From: Thermoflexales bacterium
GTDB taxonomy: Bacteria > Chloroflexota > Anaerolineae > S140-20
Assembly: GCA_015484715.1 (NCBI GenBank)
Contig: WFUY01000503.1
Coordinates: 1-5,649, forward strand
DNA: 5,649 nt
Direction of reading: 5' to 3'
Both the position numbers and the translations under genes were made by a program. The notes beneath the pieces were generated by a model that made no database searches, was not told where the DNA came from, and saw nothing but the letters and a program-made list of their open reading frames with translations. Shown piece by piece: positions 1-5,265 of the stretch; the first letter of the stretch is position 1, and every line of letters begins with the position of its first letter.

Positions 1-194
1 GCCACCTCCCCCCCTTCTGGGCCGGGGTGGGCATCCCGCTGGCCTTGCTCACCCTCCTGGCCGCCATCCCCTGGCTGGACCCCCACGCCCGGGCCGGCCG
101 CTGGTTCGACCGACGACGAGGCCCTGTGCAGGCCCTCTTCGCCTTCATCGCCCTGCTCCTCATCGTCTTGACCGTGGGGGAGGTGATACCGTGA
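1..194 (+). CDS. Cytochrome b (or b6/subunit IV-like) C-terminal fragment, 5' truncated
   Basis: Reading from base 3, an open frame of 63 codons runs in from the left edge and stops at TGA 192-194. The peptide has two hydrophobic segments, roughly residues 5-24 (starting PFWAGVGIPL) and 45-60 (ALFAFIALLLIVL). Between them is a polar loop with LDPHARAGRWFDRRRG. A hydrophobic helix, then 'P-x-L-D' and a basic loop, then a last helix is the usual end of the cytochrome b C-terminal domain (quinol oxidation side, PetD-like). The call rests on this pattern and on the Rieske gene two genes downstream. The heme-ligating part lies outside the window, so a long cytochrome b cannot be told from a split b6/subunit IV pair. 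The TGA overlaps the GTG start of the next gene, which suggests translational coupling in one operon. Any polytopic quinone-interacting membrane protein is a weaker alternative. Confidence 0.72.
   Translation, partial: HLPPFWAGVGIPLALLTLLAAIPWLDPHARAGRWFDRRRGPVQALFAFIALLLIVLTVGEVIP
179..185 (+). promoter_or_regulatory. Ribosome binding site for the multiheme cytochrome gene
   Basis: GGAGGTG lies within a purine run (176-185), five bases before GTG 191-193. It supports the GTG start and lies inside the end of the cytochrome b reading frame, as expected for coupled translation. Confidence 0.75.
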
Positions 195-1648
195 AGCATC
201 CGGTCCGGTGGACGGTGGGAGCTGCCCTCTTTCTGCTCCTGGCGATGGCCTTCGCCTGGTGGCGGACCGGGCAGGCCGAGTGGCAGCAATGGCAACGCCG
301 CTACAACGCCGCCCATCCCGACGATCCCATCCCTCTGGGCATCCGGTCCATCACCCCCTCGCGGACAGGCCAGCCGGAGCTGTGCACGACCTGCCACGTG
401 GGCATCGAGGAGATCAGCCCCAGCCATCCCCTGGAGACCTTCGGCTGCGTGAGTTGCCACGGTGGCAACGGGCTGGCCCTGGACCGGGAGCGGGCCCACG
501 CCGGGCTGGTGGGCGGACGCAACCCCTCGGGCTTCGCGACGATGGCCCAGGCCTGCAACTGCCACACCCACACGGGCCAAGCAGGCCGCGATGGGGTGGA
601 GCGGGTTGGCCGCAGCCTGATGGCCACCTACGCCGGTGGCATCGCCCTGGTGCGCCACGCCTTCGGCGCTCAGCCCGACCAGGAGGGGCGCTACGGGGTG
701 ATGGCTGCCCAGGACCCGAACCCACCGCCCGGCTTCGTCGCCGCGCTGAAGCCCCTGCCCGTCTCTGCCCCCGACGAGCTGATGCCGGCCCTCGCCGCCC
801 AAGGCGTCACCGCTTCCGGCCATCCCATAGACACCCGCTTCCGTCGGTCCTGCCTGGAGGGCGGCTGCCACCTGTCGGAGCCGGCGACGCCCCAGCCTTA
901 CCGCTACCGCAGCACCGGTTGCGCCGCCTGCCACTACCTCTACGCCGACGACGGCCTCTACCGGGGCCAGGACCCCACCATCCCTCGGGACGAGCCCGGC
1001 CACGGCCGGCTGCACCGCCTGACCACCGCCATCCCCTTCTCCCAGTGCAACCACTGCCACAACCGGGGCAACTACTCCCTGCGCACGATGGCCTTCACGC
1101 CACGCCCGGACCTGCCACCGGCCGGCCCCTCCCTCTCCGACTTCCTGCCCCGCCAGCAGCGCCGCCTGGCCGAGTACTACCAGCCCATCGGCCAGTTCAC
1201 CCTCTGCGAGTGGGAGCTGGACTGCATAGACTGTCATACCAGCGATGAGGTGATGGGGAACGGCCACATCGCCGATGCCGTCACCGACAGCCAGGTGGTC
1301 CGGTGCCGCACCTGCCACGGCACGCTGTGGGAGCTCCCTCAGACGGCCCCCATCACGGCCGAGGACGAGCCGGCAATGCGCCAGGCCCAACTCAACGGCC
1401 ACGGGAAGCTCCGGGTGGGCGACCGGGTGGTCGTCACCCCTAGGGGAGAGAAGATGTGGGCCGTCCGAGAGGTGGCACCGGGCCGCTTCGTGGAGACCCT
1501 TAAGGTGTCGGGAGAAGAGGTAGAGGTGCCGCTGGTCTACGGGAGCGCCTGCCAACAGAAACCCGACGAGCAGGAATCGCGTTACTGCCACGCCTGTCAC
1601 GCCTATCCGCGCGACGACGCGCTGAAGCCGTTCCTGTCACCACCGTAA
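191..1648 (+). CDS. Membrane-anchored multiheme c-type cytochrome, probable bc-complex subunit
   Basis: A 485-aa protein starting at GTG in a 4-nt GTGA overlap with the upstream cytochrome b. Residues about 9-24 form one hydrophobic segment after a short basic N-terminus, an uncleaved anchor or signal peptide, placing the rest outside the membrane. Seven canonical heme c sites (CXXCH) are visible, with first cysteines at residues 65, 86, 244, 286, 345, 372 and 466. Two more are non-canonical: CLEGGCH at 221-227 (CX4CH) and CNCH at 122-125 (CXCH, preceded by Ala). The expected heme number is therefore 7 to 9. Residues 400-450 have no heme motif and look like a small beta-rich insert. The gene sits between cytochrome b and Rieske genes, the place of cytochrome c1 or f, so it probably takes electrons from the Rieske centre and passes them to a periplasmic or extracellular acceptor. 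I do not recognise a named family. An enzymatic multiheme reductase/oxidase is possible but less favoured by the context. Confidence 0.85.
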   Translation: MKHPVRWTVGAALFLLLAMAFAWWRTGQAEWQQWQRRYNAAHPDDPIPLGIRSITPSRTGQPELCTTCHVGIEEISPSHPLETFGCVSCHGGNGLALDRERAHAGLVGGRNPSGFATMAQACNCHTHTGQAGRDGVERVGRSLMATYAGGIALVRHAFGAQPDQEGRYGVMAAQDPNPPPGFVAALKPLPVSAPDELMPALAAQGVTASGHPIDTRFRRSCLEGGCHLSEPATPQPYRYRSTGCAACHYLYADDGLYRGQDPTIPRDEPGHGRLHRLTTAIPFSQCNHCHNRGNYSLRTMAFTPRPDLPPAGPSLSDFLPRQQRRLAEYYQPIGQFTLCEWELDCIDCHTSDEVMGNGHIADAVTDSQVVRCRTCHGTLWELPQTAPITAEDEPAMRQAQLNGHGKLRVGDRVVVTPRGEKMWAVREVAPGRFVETLKVSGEEVEVPLVYGSACQQKPDEQESRYCHACHAYPRDDALKPFLSPP

Positions 1649-1663
1649 CGGAACGCAAGTCCA

Positions 1664-2149
1664 ATGAACGAGCACGACGCCTCCCGAACGAGAGAGGGGA
1701 TGAGCCGCCGGACCTTCCTGGGCCGGCTGCTGGGTGGCAGCCTGGTCCTCGCCCTCCTGGGCTCGGTGCGAGCCCTCTGGCGCTTCCTCACCCCGCCCAT
1801 CACCACGCCGGCGCCGCCGCCCGTCCCGGTTCCGGACGCTTCCTCCCTCACCCCCGGCGGCCTCCTCTACATCGCGCCGGCCCGGGCCTACCTGGCCCGG
1901 GACGAGCACGGCTACTTCGCCATCTCCGCCGTCTGCACCCATCTGGGCTGCCTGGTGGACCAGACGCCGGAGGGGTTCCGCTGCCCCTGCCACGGCAGCC
2001 GCTTCGCTCCCGACGGGACCGTGGAGGCCGGTCCTGCCGCCCAACCCCTGCCCCACCTGGCGCTGCGGCAAAATGCTGACCGCCAGGTGGTCATAGACCG
2101 CACCCAGACGGTTCCCCCCGACGCCCGCTTGACCCCTTCCCTCGGCTGA
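1664..2149 (+). CDS. Rieske [2Fe-2S] iron-sulfur protein of a cytochrome bc-type complex
   Basis: A 161-aa protein, the size of a typical bc/b6f Rieske subunit. Residues 14-20 read SRRTFLG, a twin-arginine (Tat) motif, followed by a hydrophobic stretch at about 22-35 that acts as membrane anchor, then a proline-rich hinge (44-57). The cluster-binding boxes are CTHLGC (91-96; ligands Cys91 and His93, disulfide Cys96) and CPCHGS (107-112; ligands Cys107 and His110, disulfide Cys109). The subunit takes one electron from quinol at the cytochrome b Qo site and passes it to the c-type cytochrome. Ser112 is kept, but the position two residues on is Phe114 rather than the Tyr of high-potential Rieske proteins, which hints at a lower-potential, menaquinol-type centre (inference). 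The gene starts 15 bp after the multiheme gene without a clear RBS before ATG 1664. ATG 1700, directly behind a GAGAGGGG run, would give an N-terminus of MSRRTFLG and is a real alternative start. Confidence 0.93.
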   Translation: MNEHDASRTREGMSRRTFLGRLLGGSLVLALLGSVRALWRFLTPPITTPAPPPVPVPDASSLTPGGLLYIAPARAYLARDEHGYFAISAVCTHLGCLVDQTPEGFRCPCHGSRFAPDGTVEAGPAAQPLPHLALRQNADRQVVIDRTQTVPPDARLTPSLG

Positions 2150-2182
2150 CCACAAGGCCCGTTAGCGCGAATAAGTATTGGG

Positions 2183-2215
2183 AGACTCCTGAGGTCTGGC
2201 AGACTTCGGGAGTCT
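2183..2215 (+). terminator. 15-bp hairpin after the Rieske gene, possible terminator
   Basis: Arms 2183-2197 and 2201-2215 pair over 15 positions, with two G-U wobbles (2190:2208 and 2193:2205) and a three-base loop GGC. The hairpin begins 33 bp past the Rieske stop, at the boundary between the two gene blocks. No uridine tract follows, so it is not a classic intrinsic terminator. A second, smaller palindrome, GAGTC-TT-GACTC (2210-2220, arms slightly overlapping the first stem), could compete with the 3' arm. It may end the bc operon, protect mRNA 3' ends, or act as a processing site. Confidence 0.5.
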
Positions 2216-2273
2216 TGACTCAGGGTTATTCACGCCGGCCAACGCTTCAGATCTATGCTAGCCCTGCACACTT

Positions 2274-2353
2274 TGCATATTCTGCATCTTATTTCCTTTT
2301 CTGCATATTGTGACACTTATCACGTTTGAATCCTGCAATATGTCACTTATCGT
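2274..2353 (+). repeat. Three imperfect direct repeats, putative operator array
   Basis: Three related units lie in an AT-richer stretch upstream of the regulator gene. Copy 1 begins TGCATATT at 2274 and has CTTAT at 2288-2292. Copy 2 begins TGCATATT at 2302 and has CACTTATC at 2314-2321. Copy 3 begins TGCAATAT at 2334 and has CACTTATC at 2344-2351. The TGCA starts are 28 and 32 bp apart and the CTTAT cores 28 and 30 bp apart, about three helical turns, so bound proteins would sit on the same DNA face. Copy 3 overlaps the proposed -35 region. This fits tandem sites for one regulator, possibly the HTH-PocR protein encoded just downstream. Confidence 0.6.
2309..2324 (+). promoter_or_regulatory. 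CRP/FNR-like palindromic site
   Basis: TGTGA-N6-TCACG matches nine of ten defined bases of the CRP-type consensus TGTGA-N6-TCACA. It lies inside the second repeat unit, about 46 bp before the proposed -10 box. It could be bound by a CRP/FNR-superfamily regulator. The match may instead be a by-product of the direct-repeat element, because the other two copies do not keep the palindrome. Confidence 0.4.
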
Positions 2354-2375
2354 GCAGAAAAAGGCAGGGTACAAT
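2347..2375 (+). promoter_or_regulatory. Putative promoter of the regulator-SQR operon
   Basis: TACAAT at 2370-2375 is a good -10 hexamer. Seventeen bases upstream is TTATCG (2347-2352), a poor -35 (three of six bases of TTGACA), which overlaps the third repeat. A weak -35 covered by an operator suggests activator-dependent or autoregulated transcription. The start would fall near 2382, leaving a leader of about 40 bases that includes the short inverted repeat at 2392-2405. Confidence 0.45.
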
Positions 2376-2391
2376 AGGCGCGAAAGTTCCG

Positions 2392-2405
2392 GTTATCACA
2401 ATAAC
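2392..2405 (+). repeat. Short inverted repeat in the regulator leader
   Basis: GTTAT-CACA-ATAAC is a perfect 5-bp inverted repeat with a four-base centre. It contains TTATCAC, a seven-base match to part of the second operator repeat (2317-2323), so it may be an extra half-site. It could also be a small leader hairpin just before the RBS. Confidence 0.35.
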
Positions 2406-2414
2406 TGGGGGAGG
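2406..2414 (+). promoter_or_regulatory. Ribosome binding site fixing the regulator start at 2421
   Basis: The purine run GGGGGAGGG is spaced six bases from ATG 2421. It decides against the longer reading from GTG 2310, which would place the promoter and operator repeats inside a coding region. Confidence 0.75.
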
Positions 2415-2420
2415 GACAGT

Positions 2421-3185
2421 ATGGCGGAAATGCTGACCGCGAAGGATATGCAAGAGTTGCTCCAAGTGGACCGCTCGACCATCTACCGGATGGCCGAGGC
2501 CGGTCAGATTCCGGCCATCAAGGTGGGCCGGCTGTGGCGTTTCCCGGCCGACCGGGTGAAGGAATGGCTTCAGGCCCAGGTGAACGGCTCAACACCCTCG
2601 TTGCAACTCACCCTCTCCCCCCCTACCGACGATGACCTGGCTTCCCTGCTGCCCCTGGAATGCGTCCAACTGATCCAAGACACCTTCGCCGAGGCGCTGG
2701 GCCTGATGCTGATCACCACCGACATGCAGGTCCGCCCCATCACCCGGTTGAGCAATCCGTGCGGCCTCTTCTCCGCCATCAACCAACACACCAACGCCCT
2801 CCAGAAGTGCATCGAGGGATGGCAGGGCCTGGCTGCTACGGTCGAACTGGAGCCCAAGTTCACCCGGAGCCACCTGGGACTCCTCTGCGCCCGCGCCTTC
2901 GTACGCGTCGGCTCTGAACTGAAAGGGATGGTCATCGTGGGCGGCATCGCCCCCGACCGCTGGCCCCCGTCTCAGGAGGAGATCGAGGCCATCGCCGCCA
3001 CCTTTGAGGTCTCGCCGGAGGTCCTGATCCCCCACCTGGAGGAGGTCTACCATCTGGAGCAGGACCGGCGCGCGTGGGTGCTCTCCCTGCTGCAGCGGAT
3101 CGCCGACATCATCTCCCACATCGCCACCGAGCGCAGCGTCCTGGTGGGAAAACTGAAGACGATTGCCCAACTAACCAACCTGTAG
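2421..3185 (+). CDS. HTH (excisionase/MerR-like) regulator with PocR-like sensory domain
   Basis: A 254-aa cytoplasmic regulator starting at ATG 2421. Residues 4-52 are a small winged helix-turn-helix of the excisionase family (HTH_17): LTAKDMQELLQVDRSTIYRM followed by the wing 'IPAIKVGRLWRFP' and a closing helix ending in WLQ. Residues about 80-200 resemble the PocR sensory domain: a helix with TFAEALGL, a strand, then 'SNPCGLF' (Cys114), 'ALQKC' (Cys130), 'LLCARAF' (Cys156) and 'GMVIVGGIAP'. The three cysteines fall where PocR-type domains usually have them. PocR domains are predicted small-molecule sensors. The C-terminal 50 residues are helical and may dimerise. The gene is first in its operon, 16 bp before the SQR gene, so it probably controls that operon and its own promoter. 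A sulfur-compound ligand or cysteine-based sensing is inference from context. Confidence 0.82.
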   Translation: MAEMLTAKDMQELLQVDRSTIYRMAEAGQIPAIKVGRLWRFPADRVKEWLQAQVNGSTPSLQLTLSPPTDDDLASLLPLECVQLIQDTFAEALGLMLITTDMQVRPITRLSNPCGLFSAINQHTNALQKCIEGWQGLAATVELEPKFTRSHLGLLCARAFVRVGSELKGMVIVGGIAPDRWPPSQEEIEAIAATFEVSPEVLIPHLEEVYHLEQDRRAWVLSLLQRIADIISHIATERSVLVGKLKTIAQLTNL

Positions 3186-3201
3186 GAGGAGCGAGAACAC
3201 G

Positions 3202-4434
3202 ATGAAACGATTACTGGTCCTTGGAGCCGGGACGGCCGGAACGATGGTCGTCAACAAACTGGTCCACCACTTGGACCCCAATGAGTGGAAGATCACCATC
3301 GTGGACCAGGAGGAGACCCATTACTATCAGCCCGGCTTCCTCTTCATCCCCTTTGGCATCTACGGTCGGAACGACGTGATCAAGCCCAAGCGGGACTTCA
3401 TCCCACCGGGCGTCGAGATGATCGTCTCCAAGATCGAGATGATCGAGCCGGAGCACAACCGGGTGCGCATCGCCAAGGACAACCGCTACCTGAACTACGA
3501 CTTCCTCATCATCGCCACCGGCACCCATCCTCGGCCCGAGGAGACGCCCGGCCTGGCCGAACACGAATGGCGCAAGTCCATCCACGACTTCTACACCTAC
3601 GAGGGAGCCCTGGCTCTGGCCCGTCACCTGCGCACCTGGTCCGGGGGCCATATGGTGGTCACGATCATGGAAACGCCCTTCAAGTGCCCCGTCGCCCCCC
3701 TGGAGTTCATCATGCTGGCCGACTGGTACTTCCACACCCAGGGCATGCGGGATCGGGTGGAGCTGACCTTGGTGACCCCCCTACCCGGGGCCTTCACCAA
3801 ACCCCGGGCCTCGAAGCTGCTGGGCAACATCCTGGAGGAGAAGAACATCTCCGTGGTGCCCGAGTTCTTCGTCGAGCGGGTGGACCCGGACAAGAAGCTG
3901 CTCATCTCTTATGACGAGCAGGAGATCCCCTACGACCTGCTGGTCGCCGTGCCGGTGAACATGGGCGCGGACGTTATCGAGCGCTCAGGGCTGGGGGACG
4001 AACTGAACCACGTGCCGGTGGACAAGCACACCTTCCTCTCCACCCAGTTCGACAACATCTTCGCCCTGGGCGACGCGGCCAACCTCCCCACCTCGAAGGC
4101 CGGTTCGGTGGCCCACTTCGCCGTGGAGGTCTTCGTCGAGAACTTCCTGCGCTACATTGACGGCCTGGAGATGATCCACGCTTTCGACGGCCACGCCAAC
4201 TGCTACATCGAATCGGGCTTTGGCAAGGGCATCCTCATTGACTTCAACTACGACGTGGAGCCCCTGCCGGGGAAGTATCCCCTGCCGGGCATCGGCCCCT
4301 TCTCCCTGCTCCAGGAGTCGGAGGTCAACCACTGGGGCAAGATGCTCTTCCGCTGGATCTACTGGAACATCCTGCTCAAGGGGAAGGAAATGCCCATCCC
4401 GGCGCAGATGACGATGGCCGGCAAGTGGATGTAG
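3202..4434 (+). CDS. Sulfide:quinone oxidoreductase-family FAD flavoprotein
   Basis: A 410-aa two-Rossmann flavoprotein; ATG 3202 is preceded by AGGAGG at 3184-3189, overlapping the regulator stop. The FAD-binding GAGTAG lies at residues 8-13, with Asp35 ending the second strand. 'HYYQPGF' at 40-46 is typical of SQR, 'IIATGTHP' at 103-110 is the ATG motif, and 'FALGDAANLPTSKAG' at 287-301 is the second FAD motif. SQR oxidises sulfide to sulfane sulfur or polysulfide and reduces membrane quinone. Of the active-site cysteines, Cys162 (FKCPVAP) and Cys334 (ANCYIESG) are present and are the only cysteines in the protein. The third one found in type I SQR, expected near residues 126-134, is absent. 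The C-terminal amphipathic stretch (376-395, HWGKMLFRWIYWN...) fits peripheral attachment to the membrane. Flavocytochrome c sulfide dehydrogenase is unlikely, given this tail and the DUF1641 neighbour. The exact substrate is not proven. Confidence 0.9.
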   Translation: MKRLLVLGAGTAGTMVVNKLVHHLDPNEWKITIVDQEETHYYQPGFLFIPFGIYGRNDVIKPKRDFIPPGVEMIVSKIEMIEPEHNRVRIAKDNRYLNYDFLIIATGTHPRPEETPGLAEHEWRKSIHDFYTYEGALALARHLRTWSGGHMVVTIMETPFKCPVAPLEFIMLADWYFHTQGMRDRVELTLVTPLPGAFTKPRASKLLGNILEEKNISVVPEFFVERVDPDKKLLISYDEQEIPYDLLVAVPVNMGADVIERSGLGDELNHVPVDKHTFLSTQFDNIFALGDAANLPTSKAGSVAHFAVEVFVENFLRYIDGLEMIHAFDGHANCYIESGFGKGILIDFNYDVEPLPGKYPLPGIGPFSLLQESEVNHWGKMLFRWIYWNILLKGKEMPIPAQMTMAGKWM

Positions 4435-4438
4435 GAGG
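4433..4438 (+). promoter_or_regulatory. Ribosome binding site for the DUF1641-like gene
   Basis: AGGAGG overlaps the SQR stop codon (TAG 4432-4434) and lies seven bases before ATG 4446. It favours that start over the in-frame GTG at 4425, which has no such spacing, and suggests translational coupling with SQR. Confidence 0.75.
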
Positions 4439-4445
4439 CGCTTCG

Positions 4446-5186
4446 ATGGAGGCAAGGCAGATGGCACAAGACCCCAGGCAAGCCCAAGAAGCCCCTCTGG
4501 CCGTGGCGGCGGACCTTCCCCCGGCTCAAGCCCTGGCGGAGATCCACCAGAAGCTGGATGCCCTGACCACCCAGGTCGCCTTTCTGACCGAGGAAGCCCG
4601 CCAGCAGCGCCGTCGTCGCCAGGAGTGGGATGAGCTCAAGGATGACCTGACGCCCATCTTCAACGACATCTTCCGGCTCTCGGTCCAGCAACTGGAGGAG
4701 ATCGAAGGCTACGTCCAGATCGAGGACATCTTCCACCTCCTCAAGCGATTGTTGCGCAACACCCGCAACCTGGAGCAGATGCTGGACCAATTGGAGAGCC
4801 TGATGGACCTGTGGCAGGACCTCAGCCCGCTCACGCGGGAGGTCTTCCTCACCCTGATGCGCCGCCTGGAGGAGATGGAGCAGAAGGGGTACTTCGTCTT
4901 CCTGCGGGGCGGTCTGGAGATGGTGGATCGGATCGTGACCTCCTTCACCGAGGAGGATGTGCGCCAACTGGCCGACAACGTCGTCCTCATCCTGAAGACC
5001 ATCAAGGAGATGACCCAGCCCGAGATCATGCAGATGATGGGCCAGGTGGCCGTCACGGCCAGGGCCGAGGAACCGACCGACACCTCGCTGCTGCACATCT
5101 TGCGGCAGTTGAACGACCCTGCCGTCCGGCGAGGACTTTCCAAGACCTTGCTCGTGCTCCGCTCCGTCGGTGAGAGCGCGAAGTGA
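4446..5186 (+). CDS. DUF1641-like helical protein, SQR partner candidate
   Basis: A 246-aa, almost entirely helical, soluble protein with no signal peptide or membrane segment and no cysteine. Residues 1-30 are Ala/Gln/Pro-rich and probably flexible. Residues 30-65 are charged and likely coiled coil, with an RRRR run at 55-58. The rest contains leucine-rich amphipathic helices. 'LADNVVLILKTIKEMTQPEI' at 175-194 followed by a late helix with 'LNDPAVRRGLSKTL' (222-235) is the part that resembles DUF1641 (PF07849). DUF1641 proteins are known beside SQR-type flavoproteins in bacteria and archaea, and beside formate dehydrogenases in Bacillus (YrhD, YjgD), but their function is not established. 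Here the gene starts 11 bp after SQR with overlapping translation signals, so a scaffold, membrane-docking or electron-transfer accessory role for SQR is plausible but inferred. Confidence 0.72.
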   Translation: MEARQMAQDPRQAQEAPLAVAADLPPAQALAEIHQKLDALTTQVAFLTEEARQQRRRRQEWDELKDDLTPIFNDIFRLSVQQLEEIEGYVQIEDIFHLLKRLLRNTRNLEQMLDQLESLMDLWQDLSPLTREVFLTLMRRLEEMEQKGYFVFLRGGLEMVDRIVTSFTEEDVRQLADNVVLILKTIKEMTQPEIMQMMGQVAVTARAEEPTDTSLLHILRQLNDPAVRRGLSKTLLVLRSVGESAK

Positions 5187-5189
5187 GAG

Positions 5190-5203
5190 GGGGCAAGGGG
5201 CAA
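5190..5203 (+). repeat. Tandem heptamer GGGGCAA x2
   Basis: Two exact adjacent copies of GGGGCAA (5190-5196 and 5197-5203) directly follow the DUF1641-like stop. Short tandem heptamers in intergenic DNA occur in several GC-rich and filamentous bacteria; two copies alone carry little weight. Confidence 0.4.
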
Positions 5204-5212
5204 GCTGAAAGC

Positions 5213-5240
5213 GCCCTCGACCGGCGACCTGCGGGAGGGC
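5213..5240 (+). other. Hairpin between the DUF1641-like and MBL genes
   Basis: GCCCTC (5213-5218) pairs with GAGGGC (5235-5240). Inside it CCG (5221-5223) pairs with CGG (5232-5234), giving nine G/C-rich pairs with a two-base bulge and an eight-base loop. No T-tract follows. It could reduce read-through or stabilise the upstream mRNA, separating expression of the MBL gene from SQR. In such GC-rich DNA it may also be chance. Confidence 0.35.
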
Positions 5241-5265
5241 AGGCTGAATAGATACAGGAGCGCCT

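Noticed and set aside
208..1248. Second + strand frame of 346 codons inside the multiheme cytochrome gene
   Set aside because: Its translation is Arg/Pro/His-rich low-complexity sequence, as expected of a shifted frame in GC-rich DNA, while the other frame has seven CXXCH motifs.
2274..2357. CRISPR-like array
   Set aside because: The repeats are short, imperfect, only three, separated by spacers too short for CRISPR, and no cas gene is present.
2310..2420. GTG 2310 as start of the regulator, adding 37 residues
   Set aside because: The extension would be translated from the operator repeats and promoter, has no homology-like pattern, and lacks an RBS. ATG 2421 has a strong RBS and starts right at the HTH.
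2150..2420. tRNA, small RNA or transposon end in the intergenic region
   Set aside because: No cloverleaf, no terminal inverted repeats or target duplications, and no transposase fragment can be seen. The hairpin and repeats account for the visible structure.
4425..4445. GTG 4425 as start of the DUF1641-like protein
   Set aside because: It would overlap the SQR end, and the AGGAGG at 4433-4438 is placed for ATG 4446.
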